A stretch of 64,000 bases of DNA. It comes from Sphingorhabdus sp. YGSMI21. GTDB lineage: Bacteria; Pseudomonadota; Alphaproteobacteria; Sphingomonadales; Sphingomonadaceae. The stretch lies in contig NZ_CP022548.1 of assembly GCF_002776575.1 (NCBI RefSeq), forward strand, positions 1,937,001 through 2,001,000, in the 5' to 3' direction. The notes beneath the pieces are model-generated. The model was not told the DNA's origin and searched no databases. It saw only the letters and a program-made list of their open reading frames with translations. Positions 45,234-55,063 of the stretch are shown here, piece by piece; within the stretch, counting starts at the first letter, position 1; every line of letters begins with the position of its first letter. The position numbers and the translations under genes are program-made.

Positions 45234-46880
45234 ATGAAAAAGATCAGTACAAATCCTTCACAACTTCGGCAAGGAATGAGTATCGGTACCGGCAATGCTG
45301 AGACCGATGATGAGTTTCTTTTTGATTGTTTTGTTAATCATGGTTCGAAGTTTGAGTTTGAAAAATGTAGTTCACCAAGGATGATCATCGCGGGTCGAAC
45401 GGGGTCAGGGAAAACGGCAATTCTTCGTCAGATATATCATGAAGCTGAACATGCTGTGGAACTCGATCTCACAGAAATGTCTATGAACTATGTTTCAAAT
45501 TCAGACGCCTTGAGGTTTCTCAATTCGATTGGCGCTGATTTGGATTTGTTATTCCAAATATTATGGAAACACGTTCTTTGTATCGAATTCATCCGACTTA
45601 GGTGGTCTGTAGATTCAGTTGAAAAATCAAATAGCATTTTCCAGAAAATAGTCGATCGTTTTGGCAATAATCCTCGGAAAGCGAAGGCGATCAAATACCT
45701 GAAAGACTGGGAGGGGCGTTTTTGGATAACGATGGATGAAAACATCAAAGAGATAACGGAGAGTTTTGAGAACAAGTTTGGGGCAGAATTTGGCCTTGAT
45801 ATTGAGAAGTTTTCCGCAGGCGGTCAATATGACAAAAGGATGAGTGTCGACAAAAAGAAAGAAATCGTTGCGAGAACAAAGCAAATCATTGATTCCAATC
45901 AACTCCAGGAATTAGCTCAGATTATTGATGTTTTAGCTGAATTGTCTGACTTGGAGGGGATGAAGAGTTATTATTTGCTTATCGATAAATTGGACGAACA
46001 TTGGGTGGACGCAGAGGTTAGGTTCAAGATGATCCGCGCACTGCTATCCAGCTTACGCCAGTTTAGAAAAATATCTAATCTCAAGATATTGGCAGCATTG
46101 CGAACAGACGTTCGAGAACGAGTTATGTTGGAGACCACCGATCCGACTTTTCAGAGAGAGAAGTTTGATGATTATGCTCTCAATGTAACTTGGAAAAAAC
46201 AACAACTTTTAGAGTTGGTTGATTTGCGAATAGGACAGCTATTTAAAAGGCAGTACACAAACGATACCGTAAAATATTCTACAATATTTCCGGCCAAAAT
46301 GGCTAGTAACAAAGATACATTTTCTTGGATGCTTGAAAGAACACTAATGCGACCGCGGGATATTATACACTTTATAAATGAGTGTATTGATATGTCTGAA
46401 GGGGATTATGACATATCTGTGCGCAATATTAAAAAAGCAGAGTATGAATATTCGCGGAAACGTCGAGATGCTTTATTGCAGGAATGGTATAGTGCTCAAC
46501 CTCATTTGGATGAGATGATACGGCTATTTGTCGATAAGGAGCGCCGAGTTTATAAGCTAGGCGCGATTCCAACTGACAAAATCCAAGAGACTGCAATGAA
46601 TATCGCTGCACGACCAAACCCTCAGAAGGATCTTTTTTGGGATATGTGCAAAAACGTGTTCGATGGAGAGGGTGTTTCGGAAGTTGAGATGGTAAGCGTC
46701 GCCGCTTCAATATGTTATCGTGTAGGTGCTATAGGTTTGAAATTGAGCACCGAAGAACCGTTCGTCTATTCTCATTTAAACGAGCCGCTCATCCCATTCG
46801 ATGTTCTTTCCACCGATACGAAAGTCAAAGTGCATCCTATGTTGCACGGCGCTTATAGAATATCAGTTGTTGGTGAATAA
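45234..46880 (+). CDS. P-loop ATPase, resembling the Sll1717 family
   Basis: A 548-residue ATPase. Walker A is IIAGRTGSGKT (motif at residues 54-61) and Walker B is YYLLIDKLDEH at about 249-259. An Arg-containing sensor-like segment is AALRTDVRERV. The C-terminal half is helical with a winged-helix-like end. This pattern fits the standalone Sll1717-type P-loop ATPases; the biological role is unknown to me. Codon use is AT-rich and very unlike the neighbours, so it was probably acquired by transfer. ATG at 45234 was chosen; a GTG at 45195 is also open and neither has a clear Shine-Dalgarno sequence. Confidence 0.75.
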   Translation: MKKISTNPSQLRQGMSIGTGNAETDDEFLFDCFVNHGSKFEFEKCSSPRMIIAGRTGSGKTAILRQIYHEAEHAVELDLTEMSMNYVSNSDALRFLNSIGADLDLLFQILWKHVLCIEFIRLRWSVDSVEKSNSIFQKIVDRFGNNPRKAKAIKYLKDWEGRFWITMDENIKEITESFENKFGAEFGLDIEKFSAGGQYDKRMSVDKKKEIVARTKQIIDSNQLQELAQIIDVLAELSDLEGMKSYYLLIDKLDEHWVDAEVRFKMIRALLSSLRQFRKISNLKILAALRTDVRERVMLETTDPTFQREKFDDYALNVTWKKQQLLELVDLRIGQLFKRQYTNDTVKYSTIFPAKMASNKDTFSWMLERTLMRPRDIIHFINECIDMSEGDYDISVRNIKKAEYEYSRKRRDALLQEWYSAQPHLDEMIRLFVDKERRVYKLGAIPTDKIQETAMNIAARPNPQKDLFWDMCKNVFDGEGVSEVEMVSVAASICYRVGAIGLKLSTEEPFVYSHLNEPLIPFDVLSTDTKVKVHPMLHGAYRISVVGE

Positions 46881-46931
46881 TTTTAATTGGGTTGAGTTAA
46901 ATCTGATTTATCAAGAAAATCGATATAACCC

Positions 46932-47261
46932 TCACCCCAACCCCGTAACCCCCAACAAACAAATCACAAACCCATAACCCAGCACGCCATACACCCCCGC
47001 CCGGAACCACGGATAGGGGATGCGCGCCTTGCCGGGGTGGCCGGTCGGGTGGACGACGGTCAGGCGCTCGCCGATTACCGGGGTCGGGAAGGGCGTGGTC
47101 AGGGGATCGCGGACCTCGATAAAGCCGCCGCGCTCGTCGGGCACCAGCAGCACCGCGCTGTACAGCGTCGCGCCGCCGCGCTTCTTGAGCTGGTGGCGGA
47201 TGATCTGGGCGGGCACGCGGCGGGTGCCGCCGCGGATATACAGCAGATCGCTGCGCAGCAT
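46932..47261 (-). CDS. DUF3592-like membrane protein
   Basis: A 109-residue frame with the DUF3592 pattern RVPAQIIRHQ, LYSAVLLVPDERGGFIEV and GERLTVVHPTG, and a C-terminal TM helix (GVLGYGFVICLLGV). A hydrophobic N-terminal helix is encoded just upstream in the same frame (to about 47325), but no ATG, GTG or TTG precedes it. The true start may be a rare codon, or the N-terminus is damaged. Confidence 0.6.
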   Translation of the reverse strand: MLRSDLLYIRGGTRRVPAQIIRHQLKKRGGATLYSAVLLVPDERGGFIEVRDPLTTPFPTPVIGERLTVVHPTGHPGKARIPYPWFRAGVYGVLGYGFVICLLGVTGLG

Positions 47262-47515
47262 CAGCGCCAGTCCCGTGGCCGCCAGGGCCAGGCCGATCAG
47301 GAGGAAGAGCGTGTCGATGGTCGCGCGCTATCACGCTTTTGCCGGGCTGTTAAGTACCCTCTCCCGCACGGACGAAGGGGCGGGGCGGAGCGGGAAATCC
47401 GCAGCCGCCCCCTTAAATCCGGTTGGTCGCGACCGTTAGTAGCGGGGTTCGCATCGTGAAAATTGCGGTTGGTGGACGGCAATCCGGGCGGGTTTCCGGG
47501 AAACGAGGTGAATTC

Positions 47516-49903
47516 ATGGTCGCAAAGGTGATGCTGCAGCGTCTGTTCGACATCCACAGGGAATTCTGGACGTTCAATTCCGAGCGCGATCCCGGCACGC
47601 GCGAATTGATCGCCCGGCAGCAGCTCAAGCTGATCGCCGATGTGTCGCGGATCATCGCCATCGCCATGATCCCGGTCGCGATCTACATGATGGTCAATCT
47701 GTTCATTCACGCCAGCGCACCGTTCATTGCCGCGGGTCTGTTCGGGATGGCGGTCATCATTTTCCTGTCGATCAGAAATTTCCGCCGGGACCTGATGCCG
47801 GATTTCGACTTCAGCACCTTCTATGCGTTGCGGCGGAAACTCTGCTACGAAAGCATCATCGTCGCCCTGGCGCTGAACCTGAGCCTCGCCTTTCCGCTGG
47901 CTTTCGGACAGATCCCGCTGAACGAGAACAGCGTGATCCTGATCCTCGGCAGCATCGTGATCGGCGGCTTTACCTATGGCAGCATCCCGCGCGCGCAGAC
48001 CTTCGCGATCGCGATCTCGACCGGTCTGACGGCGATGGCCTTCTTCGTCGTCAATGGCATGACGGCGGTGCAGTCGGCGCTGCTGCTGGTCTTTTTCGCC
48101 CTCTGTATCGACTCCATCTACCGCCTCTTCTTCTTCAATTTCGCCAAGCGGCATATCTATGCGGCCAAGCAGAAGGACGCGGCGGAAACCGTCAAGCTGC
48201 TGCTCAACGACTATGCCGAGCAGAGTTCGGACTGGTTGTGGGAAACCGACGAGTCGCAGCGGATCGTCCGGGCGTCGGCCCGGTTCGCGGCGGCCGCCGG
48301 CCGGCCGGTTGGCGAGCTGAACGGCCTGCACATCGCCGACCTGTTCGAGGAGGGCGGGAAACGCCATATGCTGCTGCAGCGGATCGGGCAGGGAGAGCCG
48401 GTGCGCGAACTGGTGCTGCCGATCAAGGTTGACGGCGAAGACCGCTGGTGGCGGATATCCTGCCGGCCGATGGACAGGGCGGAAGGGCGGTCGAAGGCAC
48501 TGCGCGGCGCGGCGACGGATGTCACCAACGAGAAACAGGCGAAGGACGAAGTCGCGCGCCTGGCCCATTATGACAGCCTGACCAATTTGCCCAACCGGGA
48601 CCTGTTCAACCAGTCGCTGGAAAGCGCGCTGGCGCGGCTGCAGGGCGACCGCAATATCGCCGTGCTCTATGTCGATATCGACCGGTTCAAGGCGATCAAC
48701 GACACAATGGGCCACAATGCCGGCGACCGGGTGCTGCAGGTGGTCGGCAACCGGCTGGCCACGGCGACCGGCGAAGAGGATATCGTGGCCCGGCTGAGCG
48801 GCGACGAATTTGCCATCTGCCTGACCGACGCCGGCGATAGCGGCGAAGTGGCCGAAATCGCGTCCGACATCGTCCACGCCGTGTCCCAGCCCTTCATGAT
48901 CGACGGCCACAAGATCACTCCGGGCATCAGTCTCGGCATCGTCGTTTCCAACGACAAGTCGGAAACCGCCGAGGGCCTGCTGCACAACGCCGACATCGCG
49001 CTGTACAAGTCAAAGGACAACGGGCGGGGCCGGGTCACGCTGTTCGAGCCGCAGATGTTGCAGGCGAAACTCGACCGGCGCGAGATGGAGCTGGATCTGC
49101 AGGCGGCGCTGAAGGGTGACGAGCTGGAACTCTATTATCAGCCGGTCTTCGATATCGAGACCGAAAAACCGCTGGGCTATGAAGCGCTGATCCGCTGGAA
49201 CCATCCGGCCAAGGGCATGGTCATGCCGAACGAGTTCATCCCGATTGCCGAGGCGACGGGGCTGATCATCCAGCTGGGTGAATGGGTGCTCCGCACGGCG
49301 CTGCTCGAACTGAAGAACTGGCCGGACCATCTCGGCGTCTCGGTGAACCTGTCGCCGGCGCAAATGCGCAGTCCCAATCTGCTGCCGACCATCATCAACG
49401 GCCTGGCGTCGGCGGGAGTCGCCCCGCACCGCCTGGAGCTGGAAATCACCGAAACGGTTATCATGAGCCACAACCAGGCCAATTTCGACCTGCTGAACAA
49501 GATCCACTCGCTCGGCGTCAAGATCGCGCTGGATGATTTCGGCACCGGCTACAGTTCGCTCAACTATCTGCGCAGCTTCCCGTTCAACAAGATCAAGATC
49601 GACCGCTGCTTTGTCGAGGATGTCGACGACCGGGAGGACTGCCAGGCGATCATCCGTGCGGTGACCGGCCTGGCGTCCAGCCTGGGCATGGTGACGACGG
49701 CGGAGGGCATCGAACGCGACGGACAGTTGCTGCAGGTGAAGCGGGCCGGCTGCAAGCAGGTGCAGGGCTATCTGTTCAGCAAGGCAGTCCCCGCCAGCGC
49801 GATCGCCGGCCGTGTGGTGCAGCAGCAACCCGAACCTGTCGCTCCGGACGCTATCGAGAAACCGGAGGCCGGTTTCGATCTGGCAGACCGCAGGCACGGT
49901 TAG
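47516..49903 (+). CDS. PAS-GGDEF-EAL protein with N-terminal membrane domain
   Basis: A 795-residue protein. There are four or five TM helices in residues about 45-190, a PAS-like domain at about 205-330 (SSDWLWETDESQRIV), a GGDEF domain with the variant RLSGDEF, and an EAL domain (GYEALIRWN, LEITETV, LDDFGTGYSSL). The catalytic residues of both enzymes are kept; SGDEF variants are often active. The start at 47516 has AACGAGGTG before it; the frame from 47423 is less likely. It stands alone. Confidence 0.92.
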   Translation: MVAKVMLQRLFDIHREFWTFNSERDPGTRELIARQQLKLIADVSRIIAIAMIPVAIYMMVNLFIHASAPFIAAGLFGMAVIIFLSIRNFRRDLMPDFDFSTFYALRRKLCYESIIVALALNLSLAFPLAFGQIPLNENSVILILGSIVIGGFTYGSIPRAQTFAIAISTGLTAMAFFVVNGMTAVQSALLLVFFALCIDSIYRLFFFNFAKRHIYAAKQKDAAETVKLLLNDYAEQSSDWLWETDESQRIVRASARFAAAAGRPVGELNGLHIADLFEEGGKRHMLLQRIGQGEPVRELVLPIKVDGEDRWWRISCRPMDRAEGRSKALRGAATDVTNEKQAKDEVARLAHYDSLTNLPNRDLFNQSLESALARLQGDRNIAVLYVDIDRFKAINDTMGHNAGDRVLQVVGNRLATATGEEDIVARLSGDEFAICLTDAGDSGEVAEIASDIVHAVSQPFMIDGHKITPGISLGIVVSNDKSETAEGLLHNADIALYKSKDNGRGRVTLFEPQMLQAKLDRREMELDLQAALKGDELELYYQPVFDIETEKPLGYEALIRWNHPAKGMVMPNEFIPIAEATGLIIQLGEWVLRTALLELKNWPDHLGVSVNLSPAQMRSPNLLPTIINGLASAGVAPHRLELEITETVIMSHNQANFDLLNKIHSLGVKIALDDFGTGYSSLNYLRSFPFNKIKIDRCFVEDVDDREDCQAIIRAVTGLASSLGMVTTAEGIERDGQLLQVKRAGCKQVQGYLFSKAVPASAIAGRVVQQQPEPVAPDAIEKPEAGFDLADRRHG

Positions 49904-50025
49904 GCCGGCCCGGCCGGCGCTGCGGCCAACCCGCTTCCGCCCCGCCCTTAACCGGCCAGTTAAATCTTCAATTGCAACTCGTCCCCGCCAATGGCATAAC
50001 ATGGAAAAAGCTGGGAGAGACGGCA

Positions 50026-51555
50026 ATGGCGACTCAGATCGTGAATGAAGGCAGTGCAGCAATAGAATCGGTCGACGTGCTGATCGTCGGCGCGGGGATT
50101 TCCGGCATCGGCATGGCGGTGCATCTGCGCGACAAATGTCCGGGCAAGAGCTTTGCCATTGTCGAGCGCCGCGACGATATCGGCGGGACCTGGAACCTGT
50201 TCCAATATCCCGGCATCCGCAGCGACAGCGACATGCACACGCTCGGCTTCAATTTCGAACCGTGGACCGAGCAGAAGGCGATTGCCGACGGGCCCTCGAT
50301 CATCAACTATCTCCACCGGATCAAGGCCAAGCATGATCTGGAGAAACATATCCATTTCGGCCACAAAGTGCTCTCGGCCAGCTGGTCGAGCGAGGATGCG
50401 CGCTGGACCGTGACGGCGGAGAAATCCGACGGCAGCCAGGTCGTGATGCACGCCAATTTCGTCTATATGGGCGCCGGCTATTATGATTATGACAATCCCT
50501 ATGATGCCCAGATAGAGGGCTTGCAGAATTTCAAGGGCGAGGTCGTCCACCCGCAATTCTGGCCCAAGGATCTGGACTATGCGGGCAAGAAGGTCGTGAT
50601 CATCGGCAGCGGCGCGACCGCGGTGACGATTGTCCCGGTGGTGGCGGAAAAGGCGAGCCATGTGACGATGCTGCAGCGCACGCCGACCTGGTATGCGGCG
50701 CGCCCGGCGAAGGACGGGCTGGCCAATTTCCTGCGCAAGATCATGCCGGAAAAATGGGCCTATGCGATCATCCGCAAGAAGAATGTGTGGATGCAGGACA
50801 TCACCTTCCGCACCTCGCGCGACAATCCGGAAAAGGTCATTCGCAAGCTGGAAAAGCCGCTCAAGAAAGAGCTTGGCGACAAATATGTGAAGGAAGATTA
50901 CACGCCGCCTTACGGCCCGTGGGAGCAGCGCCTCTGCCTGGTGCCCGACGGCGACATGTTCAAGGCGATTGCCGCGGGCAGGGCCGATCTGAAAACCGGC
51001 CATATCGATACGGTGACCGAAAATGGCATCAAGCTGAAGTCCGGCGAGACGCTGGACGCGGATATCATCGTCACCGCGACGGGGCTGAAGCTGGCGGTGG
51101 CCGGCAAGGTTGCCTTCGAGGTCGATGGCAAGCCGGTGCACTGGCCTGATCATTATTATTACAAGGGCTGCATGTTCTCCGACATTCCCAATCTGGCGAT
51201 CGTGTTCGGCTATCTCAACGCGAGCTGGACGCTGAAGGCGGATATTGTCTCGGAATATACCTGCCGCGTGCTCAACCATATGGACGCGACCTCGACGCGG
51301 ATCGCCAATCCGGTGCTGGACAGGGAGCTGGAGCAGGAGCAATTGTTCGATTTCTCGTCCGGTTATATCCAGCGGTCGATCGACGAACTGCCGCGCAACA
51401 GCACCGCCATGCCGTGGAAGCTCAACCAGGATTATCTGTTCGACCGGAAGATATTGCGCCACGATCCCGTCGACGACGGGGTGCTCAAATTTTACGGCCC
51501 CAATTCGCAGCAGGGTGCGGGGCAGGGCGAGCCGGCGCTGGAGGCCGCCGAGTAG
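50026..51555 (+). CDS. Baeyer-Villiger-type flavin monooxygenase, copy 1
   Basis: A 509-residue NADPH- and FAD-dependent monooxygenase. The FAD site is LIVGAGISGIGMA, the Baeyer-Villiger fingerprint is FKGEVVHPQFWP (FxGxxxHxxxWP), and the second Rossmann motif is IIGSGATAVT. It would insert oxygen next to a ketone or oxidise a hetero-atom; the substrate is unknown. ATG at 50026 follows GGGAGAGA. A paralogue lies at 52048-53562. Confidence 0.9.
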   Translation: MATQIVNEGSAAIESVDVLIVGAGISGIGMAVHLRDKCPGKSFAIVERRDDIGGTWNLFQYPGIRSDSDMHTLGFNFEPWTEQKAIADGPSIINYLHRIKAKHDLEKHIHFGHKVLSASWSSEDARWTVTAEKSDGSQVVMHANFVYMGAGYYDYDNPYDAQIEGLQNFKGEVVHPQFWPKDLDYAGKKVVIIGSGATAVTIVPVVAEKASHVTMLQRTPTWYAARPAKDGLANFLRKIMPEKWAYAIIRKKNVWMQDITFRTSRDNPEKVIRKLEKPLKKELGDKYVKEDYTPPYGPWEQRLCLVPDGDMFKAIAAGRADLKTGHIDTVTENGIKLKSGETLDADIIVTATGLKLAVAGKVAFEVDGKPVHWPDHYYYKGCMFSDIPNLAIVFGYLNASWTLKADIVSEYTCRVLNHMDATSTRIANPVLDRELEQEQLFDFSSGYIQRSIDELPRNSTAMPWKLNQDYLFDRKILRHDPVDDGVLKFYGPNSQQGAGQGEPALEAAE

Positions 51556-51649
51556 GCGCAGCGGTCGCGCGTCGGCGCTCGAGAGCGCCTCTGGATGCTT
51601 AACCTTTTGTTGAGCAAGATCGCCTAGTCATTCCGGCAGGGGGCTAGGG

Positions 51650-51982
51650 ATGGGCTACATGAATTCGCAATTTCGCACGGTGGAACCGGCGCTGATCGAG
51701 CAGCGCAAGGCGTTCCGCCATCCGGTGCAAATCCAGCGGACCGCGATCCGCCAACATGGCAAGACCGCCAAAAAGGGCGAGCTGGTGGATGTCTCCATCT
51801 ATGGCTGCCGGGTTGCCAGCGATAGTATGATCGCCGAGGGCAGCCGGGTCTGGCTGCGTTTCGAAGACAGCAGCCCGATTACGGCAACGGCAATCTGGTG
51901 CAAGGATGGACATGTCGGCTGCCGCTTTGACGAAACCCTCGATCAGAAGCTGTTTCGACGCCTCACCCTGATCAGCGAGTAG
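51650..51982 (+). CDS. PilZ-domain protein
   Basis: A 110-residue single-domain protein. It has RKAFRHPVQIQR with the Arg arm and VDVSIYGCRV, a variant of the (D/N)xSxxG motif. It lies between the two monooxygenase genes, on the same strand but with its own gaps of about 95 and 65 bp. Confidence 0.8.
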   Translation: MGYMNSQFRTVEPALIEQRKAFRHPVQIQRTAIRQHGKTAKKGELVDVSIYGCRVASDSMIAEGSRVWLRFEDSSPITATAIWCKDGHVGCRFDETLDQKLFRRLTLISE

Positions 51983-52047
51983 CCGGGCCCCGGCCCTGAC
52001 AAAACCGATTGCTTGCCAACTGACAATCATGTCAGTAAGGTAGCGAT

Positions 52048-53562
52048 ATGGAAAACAAGATTCTTGATGTGTTGATTGTCGGTGCCGGTTTGTCCGGTAT
52101 TGGCGCGGCGGTTCACCTGACCAAAAGATGCCCGGGTAAAAGCTTCGCGATCGTCGAGGCGCGGGAGCGGCTTGGCGGGACCTGGGATCTGTTCAAATAT
52201 CCGGGCATCCGCAGCGACAGCGACATGTATACATTGGGCTATAATTTCAAACCCTGGACCGCGCGCCGGGCGATTGCCGATGCGCCGTCCATCCTCGACT
52301 ATCTCAATGAAACCGTGGAGGAATACGGCCTGCAGGACAGGATTCTGTTCAACAACAAGGTCGTCGACGCAAACTGGTCGAGCGAGGAGGCCTTGTGGAC
52401 GGTCAGTCTGCAGCGTGGTGATGGGTCGATCGACACGGTCAAATGCAATTTCCTGCACATGTGCTCGGGCTATTACAGCTATGAGGAAGGCCATAATCCC
52501 GATTTTCCCGGCAAAGCGGATTTTGCCGGACCGATTGTCCATCCGCAATTCTGGCCCGAAGATCTGGATTATTCGGACAAGAAAGTCGTGGTGATCGGCA
52601 GCGGTGCGACCGCCGTAACGCTGGTTCCCTCGATGGCCGAAACGGCAGCGCATGTCACCATGTTGCAGCGTTCCCCGACCTATATCGTTTCGCGACCGGG
52701 CGAGGACAAATGGGCCTTGCGGTTGCGCAAATTCCTGCCTTCCAAGCTCGCCTATCTGCTGACGCGCTGGAAAAATGTGTTGATGGGCCTGTTCATGTTC
52801 AACCTCGCACGCAAGAAGCCCGCGGCGTTCAAAGGCCGGTTACTGGAAATGGTGAAAGAGGAAATGGGCCCCGATGTAGATATGGCCGATTTCACACCCA
52901 GCTATAATCCATGGGACCAGCGCCTGTGCCTGGTGCCCGACAGTGACCTGTTCAATGCGCTGAAATCCGGCAAGGCGTCGATCGTCACCGATCATGTCGA
53001 AACATTCACCAAGGACGGCATCCGGCTGAAATCCGGCAAGACGCTCCAGGCGGATATCATCGTCACGGCGACCGGCCTGAAAATGCTGACCGGCGGCACC
53101 GCGACCATTTCGGTGGACGGCAAGCTGGTCAAATTCGGTGACAAGATCAATTACAAGGGCGTCATGTTCTCCGGCATTCCCAATTTCGGGATGACCATGG
53201 GCTATACCAACGCCAGCTGGACGCTCAAAGCCGACCTGACCAGCGAATATGTCTGCCGGTTGATCAACTATATGGACAAGAACGGGACACCGATCGCCAC
53301 CCCGACATTGCCGGCGGACGGACTGATCGGCACCGAACCGATGCTGGACTTCAGCTCCGGCTACGTCCAGCGCGCGATCAAGAGTTTGCCGAAACAGGGT
53401 GATCGCAAACCGTGGCGGCTCAACCAGAATTTTCCCAAGGACATCATCAACCTGCGCCACAAACCGGTCGACGACGGTGTGATGGTCTTTTCCAAGCCGG
53501 GCGCCGCGATCCTTCGCATGCCGACGAAGCGGGTCGAATCGGACACAATTGCCGCCGAATAG
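52048..53562 (+). CDS. Baeyer-Villiger-type flavin monooxygenase, copy 2
   Basis: A 504-residue paralogue of the protein at 50026-51555, sharing LIVGAGLSGIGAA, FAGPIVHPQFWP and VIGSGATAVT, and nearly the same length. Sequence divergence between the two is considerable, so they probably have different substrates. The leucyl aminopeptidase-family gene follows after 39 bases. Confidence 0.9.
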   Translation: MENKILDVLIVGAGLSGIGAAVHLTKRCPGKSFAIVEARERLGGTWDLFKYPGIRSDSDMYTLGYNFKPWTARRAIADAPSILDYLNETVEEYGLQDRILFNNKVVDANWSSEEALWTVSLQRGDGSIDTVKCNFLHMCSGYYSYEEGHNPDFPGKADFAGPIVHPQFWPEDLDYSDKKVVVIGSGATAVTLVPSMAETAAHVTMLQRSPTYIVSRPGEDKWALRLRKFLPSKLAYLLTRWKNVLMGLFMFNLARKKPAAFKGRLLEMVKEEMGPDVDMADFTPSYNPWDQRLCLVPDSDLFNALKSGKASIVTDHVETFTKDGIRLKSGKTLQADIIVTATGLKMLTGGTATISVDGKLVKFGDKINYKGVMFSGIPNFGMTMGYTNASWTLKADLTSEYVCRLINYMDKNGTPIATPTLPADGLIGTEPMLDFSSGYVQRAIKSLPKQGDRKPWRLNQNFPKDIINLRHKPVDDGVMVFSKPGAAILRMPTKRVESDTIAAE

Positions 53563-53601
53563 ACACTCGCGCTTGGCCTTGTCTGAGGCTATAGCGGGCA
53601 A

Positions 53602-55020
53602 ATGACTGATTTTAAGGCATTGATCGAGGCCGACACCGGCCAGAGCGCGCGCAATATCCAGCTACTGGATGTCGGCAATTTCGAAACATGGCTGAAAGGG
53701 CAGCCGGAGAATATCCGGGCGCTGGTCACGGCCAACCAGTTTTCCGGCAAGGCCGACAGCTTTCTGCTGCTGCCGCCGGTCGGCGGTAAAAGCGAGGACA
53801 AGTCGGTGGCGACCGATTTCTCGGTGGTGGCGGGTGTGCCGGACCAGGCGAAGCTCGATGCTTGGTCGCTGGCCAGACTGGGCAGTGGCCTGCCCGAGGG
53901 CAATTACCGGCTGCAGGATGTCAGCGCCAAGGGTGCGCTGTTCGGCTGGCTGATCTCGCAGCATGAATTTGACCGTTACAAGGAACTGCCCGACCGGCAG
54001 GGGCCGAGCGTGCTGCTGGTCAACGATGCCATTGGCCAGCGCGATGAAGCGGTGCGTCAGGCCGAGGCAACCGCGATGGTCCGTGATCTGGTCAATACGC
54101 CGGCGGCCGACATGGGCCCGGACAGGCTTGAGGACATCGTCGACAAGCTGGCGGGCGAGCATGGCGCAGAACTGAAAGTGACGCGCGGCGACACGCTGGA
54201 AGAGCATTTCCCGATGATCCACGGCGTCGGCAAGGCGGCGATGCGCGCCCACGCGCCACGCCTGCTCGAGCTGAAATGGGGCAGGGCCGACCATCCGAAA
54301 ATCGCAATCGTCGGCAAAGGCGTGACCTTTGACAGCGGCGGGCTTTCGATGAAGTCGCCCGCAGGCATGATGCTGATGAAAAAGGATATGGGCGGCGCTG
54401 CCCATGCCATCGCGCTGGCGCGGATGGTGATGGAAGCGAGGCTGCCGGTGCAGCTGCACCTGCTGGTTCCGGCGGTGGAAAATGCGATCGACGGCAATGC
54501 CCTGCGGCCGGGCGACATATTGCACAGCCGCAAGGGACTGACCGTCGAGATTACCAATACCGATGCCGAGGGTCGGCTGGTGCTGGGCGATGCGCTGACT
54601 CTGGCCGGCGAGCAGGAGCCGGAATTGATCATCGACTTTGCGACGCTGACCGGCGCGGCGCGGGTTGCGCTGGGGCCGGATCTGCCGGCGATGTTCTGTG
54701 ACGACCGGGCGATGGCGGACGGGCTGCTGCAGGCCGGAGAGGAAGAAAGCGATCCGCTCTGGCAGATGCCGCTCTGGTCCGGCTATGACGCGATGCTGAG
54801 CAGCAATATCGCCGATTGCGTGAACAGCGCGTCGGGTGGCTTTGCCGGCTGCATCACTGCGGCATTGTTCCTGAAGAAATTTGCGCCGGAATCGGTGCCC
54901 TGGGCACATTTCGACACATTCGCCTGGCGACCGGCGGCCAAGCCGGGCCGGCCGCAAGGTGGTGAAGCGCTCGGCCTGCGCGCGAGCTGGCGCTATCTAC
55001 AGGGACGCTACGGGCAGTAA
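53602..55020 (+). CDS. M17-family leucyl aminopeptidase
   Basis: A 472-residue metallo-aminopeptidase. It has the N-terminal domain, the catalytic signature NTDAEGRLVLGDAL, GVTFDSGGLSMKSP with metal ligands, KKDMGGAAHA, and the typical C-terminal AWRPAAKPGRPQGGEALG. It releases N-terminal residues from peptides in the cytoplasm. The length fits the family. Confidence 0.93.
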   Translation: MTDFKALIEADTGQSARNIQLLDVGNFETWLKGQPENIRALVTANQFSGKADSFLLLPPVGGKSEDKSVATDFSVVAGVPDQAKLDAWSLARLGSGLPEGNYRLQDVSAKGALFGWLISQHEFDRYKELPDRQGPSVLLVNDAIGQRDEAVRQAEATAMVRDLVNTPAADMGPDRLEDIVDKLAGEHGAELKVTRGDTLEEHFPMIHGVGKAAMRAHAPRLLELKWGRADHPKIAIVGKGVTFDSGGLSMKSPAGMMLMKKDMGGAAHAIALARMVMEARLPVQLHLLVPAVENAIDGNALRPGDILHSRKGLTVEITNTDAEGRLVLGDALTLAGEQEPELIIDFATLTGAARVALGPDLPAMFCDDRAMADGLLQAGEEESDPLWQMPLWSGYDAMLSSNIADCVNSASGGFAGCITAALFLKKFAPESVPWAHFDTFAWRPAAKPGRPQGGEALGLRASWRYLQGRYGQ

Positions 55021-55063
55021 GGTTAGCAAGCAGCCTGTCTGAAAACTGCTGACGACAGGACCG

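Noticed and set aside
47297..48985. 562-codon minus-strand open frame
   Set aside because: Antisense to the PAS-GGDEF-EAL gene; Asp/Arg/Gln-rich shadow.
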